Positions 44,701 to 53,741 are shown, counted from the first letter of the stretch. The stretch: 64,000 bases of DNA from Chondrus crispus (GCF_000350225.1 NW_005179179.1:447030-511029), one strand, 5' to 3'. Notes: generated from the sequence alone by a model not told the origin. Made by a program: numbers and translations.

Positions 44701-44743
44701 TCTGAAGCTCCGGGCGCTCGAACAGTGCTCACTTGCTTCCTAA
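41738..44743 (+). CDS. Element F ORF2: RT, RNase H, integrase, chromodomain
   Basis: ORF2 encodes 1001 residues. RT spans about residues 60-260 (AVDLRPVNAATVKEAWPMPH; LDFVSGYWQLPV; catalytic LDD in KAWLDDFSLHA). RNase H lies at about 325-460 (VCVYTDASERYWSGV; YTDHRNLLFI). The integrase zinc region is at about 545-590 (HGGTAGHRGID, CLHCIV). The integrase core is at about 610-740 (HMDFLFMGPG; TDQGSHFKNRV; SPWANGSVERVCREV, supplying D, D and E). A C-terminal chromodomain spans about 925-985 (YEVAQTIRAV, VEWEGLPDSQDFTWEPLERV). The chromodomain is expected to steer integration to specific chromatin. It overlaps ORF1 by 4 bp. No break was seen. Confidence 0.9.
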   Translation: MRVRLNPDVKPVRVKARRYSPEQRMFLDKYIDTLRAMNFVKDMPTATWQAAPLLVPKPGSRAKYRMAVDLRPVNAATVKEAWPMPHIDSEIRDFAGSTCFACLDFVSGYWQLPVHPESYTACGIVTPRGVVASTRVLPGLANATAFFQSSVEPLFSTLRNWLKAWLDDFSLHARKEEVLLDKLEEFFAICQSKNLFLHARKSKLFEKELKWCGRIVSAAGFRLDPARLEGLKDVSMPDNAEELAQFIYCCRWMYIAIPDFTGRTAPLTAVLEQAYSKSGKRTNRSIRHIRLRSLSWGPNHVKAFLELQDCLRNAVQLAHPDPEKVVCVYTDASERYWSGVVTQTTPEQLSLPVEQQGHEPLAFLGSAFKGAELGWTTFEKEGFAIFQTFEKMDYLFQSQPGTHVYTDHRNLLFIFAPLALEPALGRHVVSKVQRWALFLSRFSYVIEHIDGKRNICADILTRWTRGYRRDRSERLAICSMLLQEAEQMVPAPRDFVWPNWTSIRASQRLPSRRPKDLKFDAADQLWKKEGKIWIPQDDRELQLKILVVSHGGTAGHRGIDATLSILSETFWWSAMEQDVSTLVRGCLHCIVTRAGEVIPRPLGSALHGSRPNEVIHMDFLFMGPGRDEKKYILIIRDDLSSYIWLWPTVACTSEAAADALCVWLGVFGNMVWLVTDQGSHFKNRVLAALISEIKVHHHFTTAYSPWANGSVERVCREVLRATRALLSEWGLAPKDWPAVTECVQSVLNHAPLKRLGPRDPNVKTVYRTPLEVFTGHLPVRPLLRAIPLVPFKDEIPLDELRARQLIEIDRTQAALDDLHRGVAENAEASRKRMIERHNARTNVHAADFCVGDFVLVRRAVPGKHKLNFRWVGPRRVTAVQSEWVYQVEDLLKQKRAVVHARRLLMYRADMDGKIVSPRLLTAAERSETNYEVAQTIRAVCDREGGLMVQVEWEGLPDSQDFTWEPLERVFEDLPGMLEDFLHTAGDRDLKLRALEQCSLAS

Positions 44744-44784
44744 AACCAGTTTCACGCTGCTGTTGCGCGAAAACCGTGGGGCCC

Positions 44785-45186
44785 TGTGACGCTAGAGCAC
44801 TGTGCTCGCGGGCGGGATGATAATCGAGCGCGCGCTGGAGCTCAAAAGTACTGGAGCCATGTCCACGCGATGAGTGGGGTGCCTACTACTTTGCTCGCGC
44901 CGGCTTGCGAAGGCTTTTGAGGAACGGTCTCTCACTGTCAGTGGGAGAAACAGTCTCCTACTGTCTTTTGGAAGAGGCCAACGCGCGAACGGTCGTCTGT
45001 GCTGGAGGCAAGACACCGTGCGCTGAACGGGCTTGCATTAGGCGATTTGCCCAAAAATGACTTCGAATAAAGGCAGCCTCTGGGGACGAACTGCAGGAGC
45101 GCAGACCCCAGAGGACGTTGGCCATCGTTTTTGCCCTTTGCTTTCCTTCCCTGCTCGCGAACGCTCGTCTGCCGCAAGACGTCACA
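44785..45186 (+). repeat. 3' LTR of element F
   Basis: Identical by eye to 39517-39918. It is preceded by GTGGGGCCC, a weak purine tract. Confidence 0.93.
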
Positions 45187-46346
45187 GTTGTTCTATGCAT
45201 GAACTCAACCCATAACTGGATATTTTCACGGTCTGCCTGAATACGACGACATAAAGCGGTAGTTTCTTTCGCTCCGGGGCTCAATGTTCCCCTCTCGCAT
45301 GCCCACGCGTATTTGCTATTACTTTCGTAAAGGACAGAAATGCACGACCAAGGGGCTATTTTTGGAGGAGATTCCATCCCACAGTCCGAGGAAAGTCCAT
45401 AACATACGGATCCGCCGTTATCACACGTATACCTTGTCCGGTAGAAACCACAATCCGGGTCGGGAACACAATGTCGTAACTGGACTTGAACGTCCTCATC
45501 GCGGATGCCCATGGAATGAATGTAAACATAGTCGTGGAGCTCCGGATAGCACTTGCTATTAATGACGGCACCGAATGCGAAATTCTCATTATTCTCACTG
45601 TCTTGGCTTAAGCAGCGTTGTCGAAGTTTGATAGGGGCGCCCAAGGTGAGATTTGCGTCGAAAGCAGGTGCTGGGGTGCGGACTGCTGCTTCAACTTCAG
45701 CAGCTTCGGATCGGCCCTCCAGGCCGTAATTGCATACAAAAACAGCAACCACGATGGAAATGCGAAGCGAAAGCAAGATGAAGCGGTTGCGGCCTTTTGG
45801 CATACACATTCCACCTCCAACCAAGGGGATCTCGCATGGGATAAGATCAAGGCGGTTGTTCGTTTGGAGAGTGAAATGGTTGATATAGCCCGCGAGAATG
45901 CCGCTTATGTACATGACATAGGAAAGCATTATAAAGTCAAGAACAAGGAAGTTGACGAGAGTGGCAACCTCGGAGGCCATGTTTATCGTTAGGATCATCA
46001 GGTAGCTGACGATCAAGGGCGGATACGATGCGGTTCGAAAAAGAGAGCGGTCGGTTTCGAGCGCGCGACGTTGACAGATGTGTGGAGAGATGGCGGGAAG
46101 TCTAGTTTCGGACACAGCGAGCAGAAGGAACGGGGCCGGGGGAGCAGGTGTGTTTGGTCGCAGAATCAGGCGACGGACCACGGTCAGCTCCCTTGTCGTT
46201 GTGCCTCGTGTCGGTGGGGATGGGCAGGAGGCATTGGGGGTGCGGAAAGGGGGGGGAGGATGGAGGCTGGGGAGTGGTCGAGCAAATTGTGCCAATGGGG
46301 ATGCCTGGGCGATACAGATACTGTATTGCAGGTGTTGAAAGAGCAA
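45187..46346 (-). pseudogene. Membrane-protein gene 2, N-terminal part, split by element F
   Basis: The minus-strand frame begins with ATG at 46346, but the first 110 or so residues are Pro/Arg-rich and may be untranslated. Later ATGs lie at the hydrophobic region (MILTINMASEVATLVNF). Two membrane-spanning stretches follow (EVATLVNFLVLDFIMLSYVM and FILLSLRISIVVAVFVCNYG). An extracellular region of about 180 residues holds at least ten Cys (HCVPDPDCGFYRTRYTCDNG, CYGLSSDCGMES) and one NLT sequon, suggesting a disulfide-stabilised ectodomain. The frame is open up to the element F target site (GTTG, 45187-45190) and stays in phase with 39516-39047 beyond it. No known family recognised. Whether the gene is dead or spliced around F is not visible. 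Confidence 0.6.
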
Positions 46347-46859
46347 CGGAATGGGTGACGTTAAGGATCGGGTGGGTTGACTGCGTTGTTGGCCGGCGGT
46401 TGAAGTGGCTTTTCATGAAGCGGAGAAAGGCAGGCAACCAGTGTAGGCACCAATCTTGAGATCCTAAACAGCTGCTGGCGCTTGTCAATCTCGTTTTTAG
46501 TTTTCCACATCTCGAGAAATATATTGTTGTACATCCGCAGGGATCCAACCTCCCAATACAGAGTAAAGTCTCGATAGAGTGAAGCTAAAACAAAGTGAAT
46601 AGACTGTATAATGACATTATACAGTCTATTCACTGTGTAACATTGTTACAATGGGAAACGCTGCATCTTGGTCTGCATTGCATTGTTAGGATGGAAGTCC
46701 AATTGGCCCCCAGGAAAAACCGTAAAAATTATGTAAAATAACGGGCCATTTTACTGTAGTATGATTTTTTCGGATATAAGTTCGGGTCCGCGGATAGAAG
46801 TCCAATTGGCCGGATGCAAGTCTTCATCGCTGTTGTTTTGACACCCGTCTCCTGCGACT
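46347..46859. repeat. AT-rich stretch with head-to-head terminal repeats
   Basis: A near-perfect palindrome lies at 46594-46634: arms of 20 bp (AGTGAATAGACTGTATAATG and its reverse complement) around one A. Each half reads TA-CAGTCTATTCACT outward, the form of a pogo-type terminus next to its TA target. The word AGAAGTCCAATTGGCC or AAGTCCAATTGGCC occurs twice in one direction (46693 and 46797). No gene was seen. Confidence 0.5.
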
Positions 46860-47390
46860 TATAATGTCGACGATGACGCTGCCAAGCAGCGGGGCGGAGG
46901 TGCCCTTTCGCAGTGATGATGACTGCCACTCCTCGCACACGCCCTCAAGGACATTGCGGCGAAACTCGAAGCGGTTGTCCAGGTTGCCCTCGTCAATGAC
47001 ATTGAACGAGCGCATGCGGCGCGGGTTGGCCTTGTCTCAGTTTTGGGCGAGCTTCATATTGGCGTCGTCCTGGTCGAAGGGCACAAAGGTGTTTCTTGAT
47101 TCTCCGCCTTGCCGCGCGGAAGCCGAAGTCACCCTTTTGCGAAAACTCCTTCATGAGCTCCTTTGTTTTCGCATCAGTAATTACAACAACGTTGGTATGA
47201 AACCTCTCGTTGATCCTCCTTTGCGAGCTCGCCTGCGCATGCAAGCAATAATAGACCATAAAGTCGCCCTGCGGCCAGACAAAGCCCTTAAAGCCAGCCT
47301 CCGACTAATCCTCCATGTCATTCTTAAACGTGGTGCAGGTATAGTTGAGGACGTAGCTCATCAAATGCTCGGGTGAGCTTCCGTGCTCAT
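46860..47390 (-). pseudogene. Decayed unrecognised gene
   Basis: On the minus strand a protein-like sequence can be followed from about 47390 to 46860, in more than one frame. Pieces are EHLMSYVLNYTCTTFKNDME, a TAG near 47305, FVWPQGDFMVYYCLHAQASS, RFHTNVVVITDAKTKELMKE, then in another frame NTFVPFDQDDANMKLAQN and SFNVIDEGNLDNRFEFRR. There are at least one stop and two frame changes. The composition and hydrophobic patterning look like a real enzyme or transposase-related protein, but I cannot name the family. The open plus-strand frame across the same DNA (46864-47376) is judged incidental. Confidence 0.4.
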
Positions 47391-47399
47391 GGTCATAGG

Positions 47400-48268
47400 C
47401 ACATCAAAAGCACGGGTCCTACGCGGCGTGCCGCCACGGAAACCTCTTTCCCACAGTACTCGAGTCACTCGGGGCGGCGTCAGCCACTGCCCACGCGTCG
47501 TGCGGGGCGTCCGGGCACTGGGTGTGACGGCAGTTGGTGCCACGTGACGCGGGGACGGAAACGGGAGAGCCGCGCTACGTTGACACCGGAAGGAGGACGC
47601 CCGACGGCAGCGACAGACGGGCACGGCTGCCGACGTGCCAACAATAGATGGCACGCCGCCCCGTCCCTCGCCCCCACCGCTCCCGCCACACGTTGCGCCC
47701 TTCCCGCCTCTCCCGCGCCGCGCTTCCAACCCGTCCCGCACGCACGCCGCGCAAGAGCTCCGCGACGCGCACCCGAACCCCGTCCCCCGTCCCCCCTCCT
47801 CGCCTGCCGCGCGTGCGCGGCCCGCCGCACACATTCTATCCGCGCCCACCAGCGTACGAACAGCACCCTGCAGCACTCGTCGCAACACGTGAAGCACACG
47901 CCCCTCTGCGCCGCTCTCCGCGCCGCGCGCAGTCTCGGGTCCCTGCACTCCCTGCATCACCCCCCGCATCACCTCCTCGCCCTCCGCCGTGCCGCCCGCC
48001 CGCTTTGCGACGGAAACCTCGCCCGCCGCCCCAGCCCCCTGCAACGCACACCATCATCCTGCACCGCCCTCGCACGCCCCCTCTCTCAACGTCTCGCCGC
48101 CCGTGCCCGCCCGCAACCCCCCCGCATGTACGGTGGCAGGGGTGTCGTTCTCCTTCTTAATGAGAAAGGGCAAGCATTGAAAAAATAAGTTGAAAAGCAA
48201 CCAGATCCAAGGACAGCGGACTAATAGAACTTGCGATTCAAAGGCCAAGAGGATAACTTAATGTAGTA
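47400..48268. other. GC-rich C-tract DNA without a supported gene
   Basis: From 47480 to 48130 the plus strand is very rich in C and poor in T, giving long open frames in several phases on both strands. Their proteins are Arg/Pro/Ala low-complexity. It may contain a promoter-like CpG-rich region, but nothing specific can be named. Confidence 0.4.
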
Positions 48269-49461
48269 CAGTGGGATACACGCAATAGTGGCACCCCTTG
48301 CCACATCCCAGAAGGTGGCACTATTCAGTGCGTGGCACTAATAGCGGAGAGTGAAACGGAGGAAATATGCCCTCTAATGCTCACCTAGATACGCTTTAGT
48401 CATAGATAATCGCCCAGCACTGCTTGAGAAATGCTTTCCTCGCGCATCGTAACATGAAACTTGCTTCCTGTACATTGCAATCATGCGCCAATTTCTCTAG
48501 CCCCAAAAACAATTCCATGAGCTCAACAGCGGTAGGTATCGGGCGACGGCGTCGCGTGTCGGAACCACTAGTGCCATCATTGTTTTCTAAGCCCGACCTA
48601 GCCAAAGACATATTGTGCAGACCACCCATCGCGTCGTTGACTATTTTTGGAAGTTGTGTATTTTTATTCCTTAGAGTTGCTGCACGAGACCTAATTTATA
48701 CTACTTTGTATCTGCAGATACCATCTCAGTGCGTTCCAGATTATATGAGGTAGTCGGCCTCAATTCTGCTGAATTGAGGAAATCAACACTGTAACTTGTT
48801 AGATAGGGCCATTGACTACGGGTCTGATTATACCGAATCCACTCTATCTTCGCTGTCAACACAGTACAGTGATAACGTGTTACGTCTTCCCTTCGTAGAA
48901 CCAGGGAGGAAGAGTTGAGGTGTACAGGTGTATCATCAACACTATTCCTACAATTACATCCGACTTCTTCTCCACCTCCACTCAACTTGAGAGTCTACAG
49001 TTCGCACTTTTTCTTCAGAATAGGTCGCCAACGGATCATTCAGTGCAACATTAATTGATAGTTTCTGTAGAATAGATACCGGTAGGTGTGAGATTCGCAA
49101 TTTCGACTTTCTGTTGAAGGGATAGACGTGGTCGCTTTTGCTTCGGGCCCGAGGATTGGGCTGGGGTCGTGTCATTTGGATTGGAATGACCCATTGTGAC
49201 TTGACGCTAAGAGTTAGGGGGGCCGAGTAAAAATTTGGGGGGAAGTAGATCGGATTCGGACGTCATGAGCGCATGAAATTCGGAACGACCTCAGAAACTA
49301 GAGTTGGACGCCGCCGAAGCGTGCTACGGTTTAGCATGGGTGCGTCTTACACGTGGGCACGGGGATATGTTATGAGAACACGTGACAAGAGCAGAGGTAT
49401 AGCACTATATAGAGAGAGGTACTACTCAAGTAGGTACTATATGATGACCCCCCCCCGCCTG
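48269..49461 (-). mobile_element. TA-flanked non-autonomous element containing dispersed repeat copy 2
   Basis: TA lies at 48267-48268 and 49462-49463, with CAG-type ends (CAGTGGGATACACG on the left; CAGGCGGGGGGGGGTC on the right, reverse complement). The two ends share only the first bases and subterminal TAGTGG/TAGTACC motifs, so the borders are tentative. The interior 48382-49407 matches 206-968. A 295-bp segment between two copies of ACTATT (48640-48645 and 48941-48946) is absent from copy 1. The minus-strand frame at 48396-48629 corresponds to the one at 224-541. Confidence 0.5.
48646..48946. mobile_element. Short insertion with 6-bp target duplication ACTATT
   Basis: Comparison of the two dispersed-repeat copies gives the empty site (ACCATT in copy 1) and the filled site here. 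The insert has no ORF, has no evident terminal inverted repeats, and contains ACAGTACAGTG. It may be a small retroposon or MITE; its minus-strand ends GT...AG also allow an intron-like reading, but the duplicated ACTATT favours transposition. Confidence 0.5.
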
Positions 49462-49689
49462 TAGTGAAGTTCGGGCACTGACATGTCGTCCAGCCGGCAC
49501 AGGGTGTCCAGTAGAACTCGGTGCTGATCGCGGAGCTTGGGTTTCGGTGCCATTTCGGTAACACCGGTCGGGAGACGAGTTGCTGTGATAACAACATCAG
49601 AGCAGTGGGGGGCACCGGAAAGCGGCGATTGAGGCGTCGTGCACTGGTGTATCCAGATGTAGCGGCTGCATAAGAGCAGTCAGACGCCG

Positions 49690-50052
49690 TTAAGGACAGT
49701 GGAGGTCGAGACTGGAGCATCGAAAAGATAAGGCATCAGGGGTAGCGAGAACGACAGGGCTGGAAAAGGAAATCTGGAAGAAAATGGCAAGGCGCGACAA
49801 GACAACACTCAGCACAGTACAGTTTTTGACATTCCATACGGATTCTGGGTGAAACGTGAAAGGTCTATCGCTGGTACTCTCGCTGTGACGAGGACGAGAG
49901 AAGGTCGAATAGAACAGGAGATTCAGCACAGGTACTGGGCCTTTCTGCCGTGGCACATCCGCGATGAGTATCGCTGGAATACTGTATCCACGGCAAATTG
50001 GCATTGAAAAAGCCGCGATCTGATCGTTGTTGATGTAGTCATGGATTTACTA
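49690..50052 (-). pseudogene. Hsp70-like gene remnant, downstream part
   Basis: The minus frame reads DYINNDQIAAFSMPICRGYS, then IPAILIADVPRQKGPVPVL. The CRGYSIPA block resembles the PRGTxIPT segment at the start of the Hsp70 substrate-binding region. It lies in frame with 52407-52560 on the other side of the pogo insertion, where VLLIGGSKFALAPILRRIYA resembles the adenosine-binding VLVGGSSRIP motif of Hsp70/actin ATPases. The order (ATPase motif, then substrate-domain start, with the right spacing once the pogo element is disregarded) supports one Hsp70-like gene. It is degenerate or truncated; family call is tentative. Confidence 0.4.
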
Positions 50053-52404
50053 CACCCGTGAACGTTAATTAGTCCGGCCCCCACTAATTTTTAGGGTCCT
50101 ATCTGAGCCTCGTGAACACAAATTAGCACGGCCCCCACTATTTCCGTATCCGCACTATTCAGGTACCCACATAAATTAGTAAAAGCCTGATTGACAGAAA
50201 TTGGAAAAAATAGTGCCGATTTTTACAGCACAAAATGGTCAGTTGCGGCTCCAGGTCGACCCGTTACCAAAAAACGTCCCCGCCTCTGCACAACGTTAAC
50301 CGTTTGTAGTCAACGGTATACAAAACTCTGGTAACGTTGCGAAACACTCTGAAAGCAACAATGCATCCAGTTTCAAACTATGTTAATTCTAAGCAGCTAT
50401 GCCATCTGCTTAGCATGTGTATTAAAGCAAACAGTTCATGAAGAACTGTATCCATCACCTCAACCAACTTATCTTCACCATGAATGTCCTTTCCCCTTCT
50501 CCGAATGTCGCAGCCATCCAAAACGCTCAATCATCGCACAATAGCAACACCAGCCTTCATCTCGACTACGATTCCTCGTCATCCTCCTCCCTTTTTACTC
50601 CTCAACCGTCTGTCCCTGAACCTGCTTCTGCACAGCCATGCCCCAAAGGAAACAGAAAAAGAAGCCTACAGCAAGTATCCACTATTCAAGAGCGTGTTCA
50701 TGTTGTTCGGTGGATGGTGGCTGAGGCCGAAGTCAGTGGTTCGGGGAAGCTGATAGCCACTAAAGCTATCGAAAAGATCCCCTCGCTTTTTCGGGGGAAA
50801 GAGAGGGCTAACTTTTCGAAAGCTTTTCGTTGGTTTAAAGCGAGGAGAAACATTTTGTGGAGTGCTGACGAAGAGGTTCGTGTAGTAAGCCATCGCGTGA
50901 AGCGGCGACGTGTTGCGGGGGGTAGACCGACAGGTGGACGAAAAGTTGTGCGCGTCAAGGCCTCTAAGGGGAGAGGCAGAAAGCAAGAGGCACGGGCTCG
51001 CAATGTACAAGTTGTACTCATGAAAGAGTTTGAACGCCTTTCTAAAGCCGGCTTAAAGTTTAATGCTGGTATAATTGGAGCTCTCTGCAAGCGAATAATT
51101 CGAGACCCAGACGGGGAATATGGTGTTGACTTTGTGGGTAGGGTCGCATCAGATTTGGTCTGTAAAATTACAAAGCAATGGGTTCAGAGTTTTATGGATC
51201 GCTTTGAGATCATCAGCAGGAGGCAATGTGGAAAGCTTTTGGTGAGCCCAGTTAAGGAAATGCTCATTTAGCGCGAAGTAGCCTACCATCTTGGACAGGT
51301 TTCTCGGGGGTTCAGTAACGGGTCGTTGGAGGAGGATATGCTGGAGAATATGGACGAGACTCATTTTGTGGTCAATATGGATGATGGGAAAACTTTGAGT
51401 GTGATTGGTACACAGGACGTGAGGTATGCAGATGTGTCATCTGGAGGGGTCGGTATGACTATGGTGGTAAGGATTACTGGCGGGAGGAATGCCTCAATAG
51501 AAGCTCCGTTTATGGTGTTCCAAAATGCGACGAGAAGTTACCCAATAAGGGGTGTGCCGGATGACGTACCGGGGGTATCATATCGTACAAGCCCAAAGGG
51601 ATGGATGGATCAGCAGGTCTTTGTTCAGTGGCTGACTGAGCCCCGTGCCGTAAAACGGGACACATACGGGAGGCAGCGCACACTTTTTTTGGATAATTGC
51701 TCAGGTCATAACTCAAATTTTGAGCAGATGGAGAAAGTTCATGCCATTAATTCAAGGCACCATTTTTTGCCTGCAAACTCGACACATTTGTGTCAACTCG
51801 CAGATAGCTTCATAATTCAGAAAATTAAGCAGAGATGGCTGGCACTTTGGGATGAGAAAAAGGTCGAGCTTTTGGGAAGTCAAGCATGGAAGGAAGGAAC
51901 GTTGGAGTCTGGAAAATTACCTAACCCTGGAAAAAACTTTTTTTTCTTCGTCTTGCGGCTCGCGTGGTTGGCGAGGTTAATAATATGATGGACAAAAACG
52001 GGATCCGGCACGCGAGGAAAGCCATGGTAAGATGTGGTTTGTCGCTTGATTTAAATGGGCAGTGGCATGAGAAACAATTGTTTCCGCATCTGCAGAACAT
52101 AGTTGCCCGGCATCGCGAATATTTTGAGAGAAAGGACCCCAATGCGGATGGCGATGACAGCGCCGAGGACTTTGCAGATGATATAGGGGAGGAAAATGGA
52201 ACAGCTGCTCAGATTAATTCAGTAGGGTCTCAAATGTAATATATCATATGTGTTCTGAGCGACAGTAATTTATGTGCGGCCATTAATTAGAACAGTCTCT
52301 ACTATTTTGTTCTTGACCGAAAGGCTCAGAACGAAAATAGTGGAGGCTCCACTAATTCAGTTCCCGCACTAATTTTTCCCCCGGACTAAATAATGTTCAC
52401 GGTG
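50053..52404 (+). mobile_element. Pogo-like DNA transposon, 2352 bp
   Basis: It is flanked by TA (50051-50052 and 52405-52406). Terminal inverted repeats of about 40 bp are imperfect: left CACCCGTGAACGTTAATTAG, right (reverse complement) CACCGTGAACATTATTTAG, both then continuing TCCGG. Subterminal CACTAAT/CACTATT words repeat at both ends (50080-50160 and 52290-52375). It encodes one pogo transposase interrupted by one stop and one frameshift. It lies inside an Hsp70-like gene remnant. Confidence 0.85.
50438..52239 (+). pseudogene. Pogo-family transposase (DDE_1), interrupted
   Basis: The start is either 50438 or the ATG at 50480 (MNVLSPSPNVAAIQN). A Ser-rich N-terminus and a basic DNA-binding region (VKRRRVAGGRPTGGRKV) lead to the DDE domain. 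Catalytic acids are visible at ENMDETHFVVNMD (near 51350), TLFLDNCSGHN (near 51690) and CQLADSFIIQKIKQRW (near 51805), with 36 residues between the second and third, within the pogo/Fot range. A TAG at 51269-51271 interrupts the frame just before REVAYHLGQVSRG, and the frame slips in the T8 run near 51940; the remaining tail (HARKAMVRCGLSLDLNG, ending in a Glu/Asp-rich end) is in the next frame to 52239. So it is probably inactive, but close to intact. Cut-and-paste transposition into TA is known for the family. Confidence 0.85.
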
Positions 52405-52406
52405 TA

Positions 52407-52560
52407 CTGCATTTGGCCTCGTGCATTCCACAACAGCAGTGCGTACTTGTTGATGCAAACCGTTGGCTTGATACCCTGCCCTGCATATATCCTGCGCAGT
52501 ATTGGCGCAAGCGCAAACTTCGATCCCCCGATTAGGAGAACGTAGATGCCCTCGGAAGGA
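52407..52560 (-). pseudogene. Hsp70-like gene remnant, upstream part
   Basis: The minus frame reads EGIYVLLIGGSKFALAPILR, then KPTVCINKYALLLWNARGQM. The first block resembles the phosphate/adenosine motif near the end of the Hsp70 ATPase domain. It is continued at 50052-49690 across the pogo transposon. The N-terminal ATPase part is not recognisable further up. Confidence 0.4.
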
Positions 52561-53168
52561 GGGGAGACTATCTATAGAGCTCCTCCACAAGAGAGTGCAC
52601 ACCTTGCCCTCTCCCATCCCTCCGTCCTCGTCCACGAGTCGTCAACGAGACGCATCAACGCAACGCATCCATCAGGGGCCGGAAGAGGCTGGCACGCGGT
52701 TGGCTTTGCCACTCACTCGTGTGCACGGTGTACACGTGTGTTCTATTCGGATCCAATAAGCTTGCAGCACGCACCACAACTACAAACGGCAATGTGCACG
52801 TACAGTGCAATACACGTGTGCACGTGTACTGTCTTGGGATATGAGCATACTACACAAGAATGGGGAGCAGACATGTACTGCTTCGTCCCACTGTTCGTGT
52901 TGGATATCGCTAACGCTTATCCTTTCTACGATCTTCTGCTACGTTCCTTTCCTTACAGCTCTGTCGGATATCGCTACTACATATACTGTGCACATCCCTC
53001 TCCACCTAACTCCTGGCCAGGGGGCACTCCCTTTCATCACAGGTTATGGTCCCGTGGCGCAATCTGCTGCTCACCGATGCTCAACACAAGATGCGTACGT
53101 TCTACCTTGTCACAGTGCGTAAGCTTTAAACTACTTTCGTGGCTAAATCTCTATCGTAAAATACATCA
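52561..53168. repeat. Dispersed repeat copy and CACGTG-rich spacer
   Basis: 52904-53043 is the inverted partner of the repeat at 35145-35283 (GTTGGATATCGCTAACG, TACATATACTGTGCAC, CTGGCCAGGGGGCACTCCC). Before it, 52720-52830 holds GTGTACACGTGTG and CACGTGTGCACGTG words like those of the gypsy LTRs. No gene was seen. Confidence 0.5.
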
Positions 53169-53741
53169 TTACCAACAAGGCAGTCTATTCTCCTGCAATG
53201 AACATCCAGGATGAAGCACTGCAACAAATACTGCGGGGAGCAAGAAAATCAAGTATTTGTATGTAGAGCATTGTACAGTTGGGCAAGGTCGGCATGAAGC
53301 CTCACGAATAGAGAGAGATTTGCTATGGGCACTATCAGGTAACAGAGAGGGGATTAGAAGGACGGGCTCCTCTGCGTTTTCTCGAGTGTGAGAAGGATAT
53401 ACCGCCTCCATACTTGGTGTAACTACAGCAGGGAACGTTTTGAAAAACAAAATACGCACTGCGTTGTCTTGGAAAGACGAAAACGCTTGTCGCTTCGAAA
53501 ACTTCTGAGGCGAGGAGTTAAAAGACATCAGCTGCTTGATTGTATTCCTATCGAAGTCTGGCATATCGTGTGAAAGCATATCGGCGCGGTGCTGCTGAAA
53601 ACCCTTTACATTCACAAGGTGGAAATAAGTCGTGTACACCATGGGTAGTGAAGATGAGTACGGAAGAGGAGAATTAATTTTCAAGAAGGACGGCAGATGA
53701 ATGAGGTTTGCTGAAGTGGGCTGAGGATGGCTGGGACTCAC
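53169..53741 (-). CDS. Hypothetical 190-aa protein
   Basis: A complete minus-strand frame runs from ATG at 53741 to TAG near 53169. The protein is Ser/Pro-rich at the start, has a polar middle (SHDMPDFDRNTIKQLMSF, SKRQAFSSFQDNAVRILF) and a C-terminal hydrophobic segment (YKYLIFLLPAVFVAVLH) that could anchor it in a membrane. No domain is recognised. It could be a small host gene or chance; base composition is like the surrounding intergenic DNA. Confidence 0.3.
   Translation of the reverse strand: MSPSHPQPTSANLIHLPSFLKINSPLPYSSSLPMVYTTYFHLVNVKGFQQHRADMLSHDMPDFDRNTIKQLMSFNSSPQKFSKRQAFSSFQDNAVRILFFKTFPAVVTPSMEAVYPSHTRENAEEPVLLIPSLLPDSAHSKSLSIREASCRPCPTVQCSTYKYLIFLLPAVFVAVLHPGCSLQENRLPCW

Larger units (their letters stand above)
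39517..45186 (+). mobile_element. Element F: Ty3/gypsy with chromodomain, looks whole and young
   Basis: The two 402-bp LTRs (39517-39918 and 44785-45186) are identical by eye, and a 4-bp target duplication GTTG flanks the element. Two large ORFs are open: gag-protease 39957-41741 and pol 41738-44743. The order RT, RNase H, integrase, chromodomain is that of Ty3/gypsy chromoviruses. No break was noticed. The insertion lies in a host membrane-protein gene in the antisense direction. Identical LTRs imply very recent insertion (established reasoning: the LTRs are identical at integration). Confidence 0.93.

Noticed and set aside
46864-47376. 170-codon plus-strand frame
   Set aside because: The minus strand gives a more protein-like reading over the same DNA; this frame has no recognisable feature.
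47361-48160. Long frames on both strands in the GC-rich stretch
   Set aside because: Low-complexity Arg/Pro/Gly products in several phases, explained by the C-rich strand and lack of stop codons.
48646-48946. Insert read as a spliceosomal intron
   Set aside because: GT...AG ends are possible on the minus strand, but the duplicated ACTATT and the lack of the segment in the other genomic copy fit a transposition event better.
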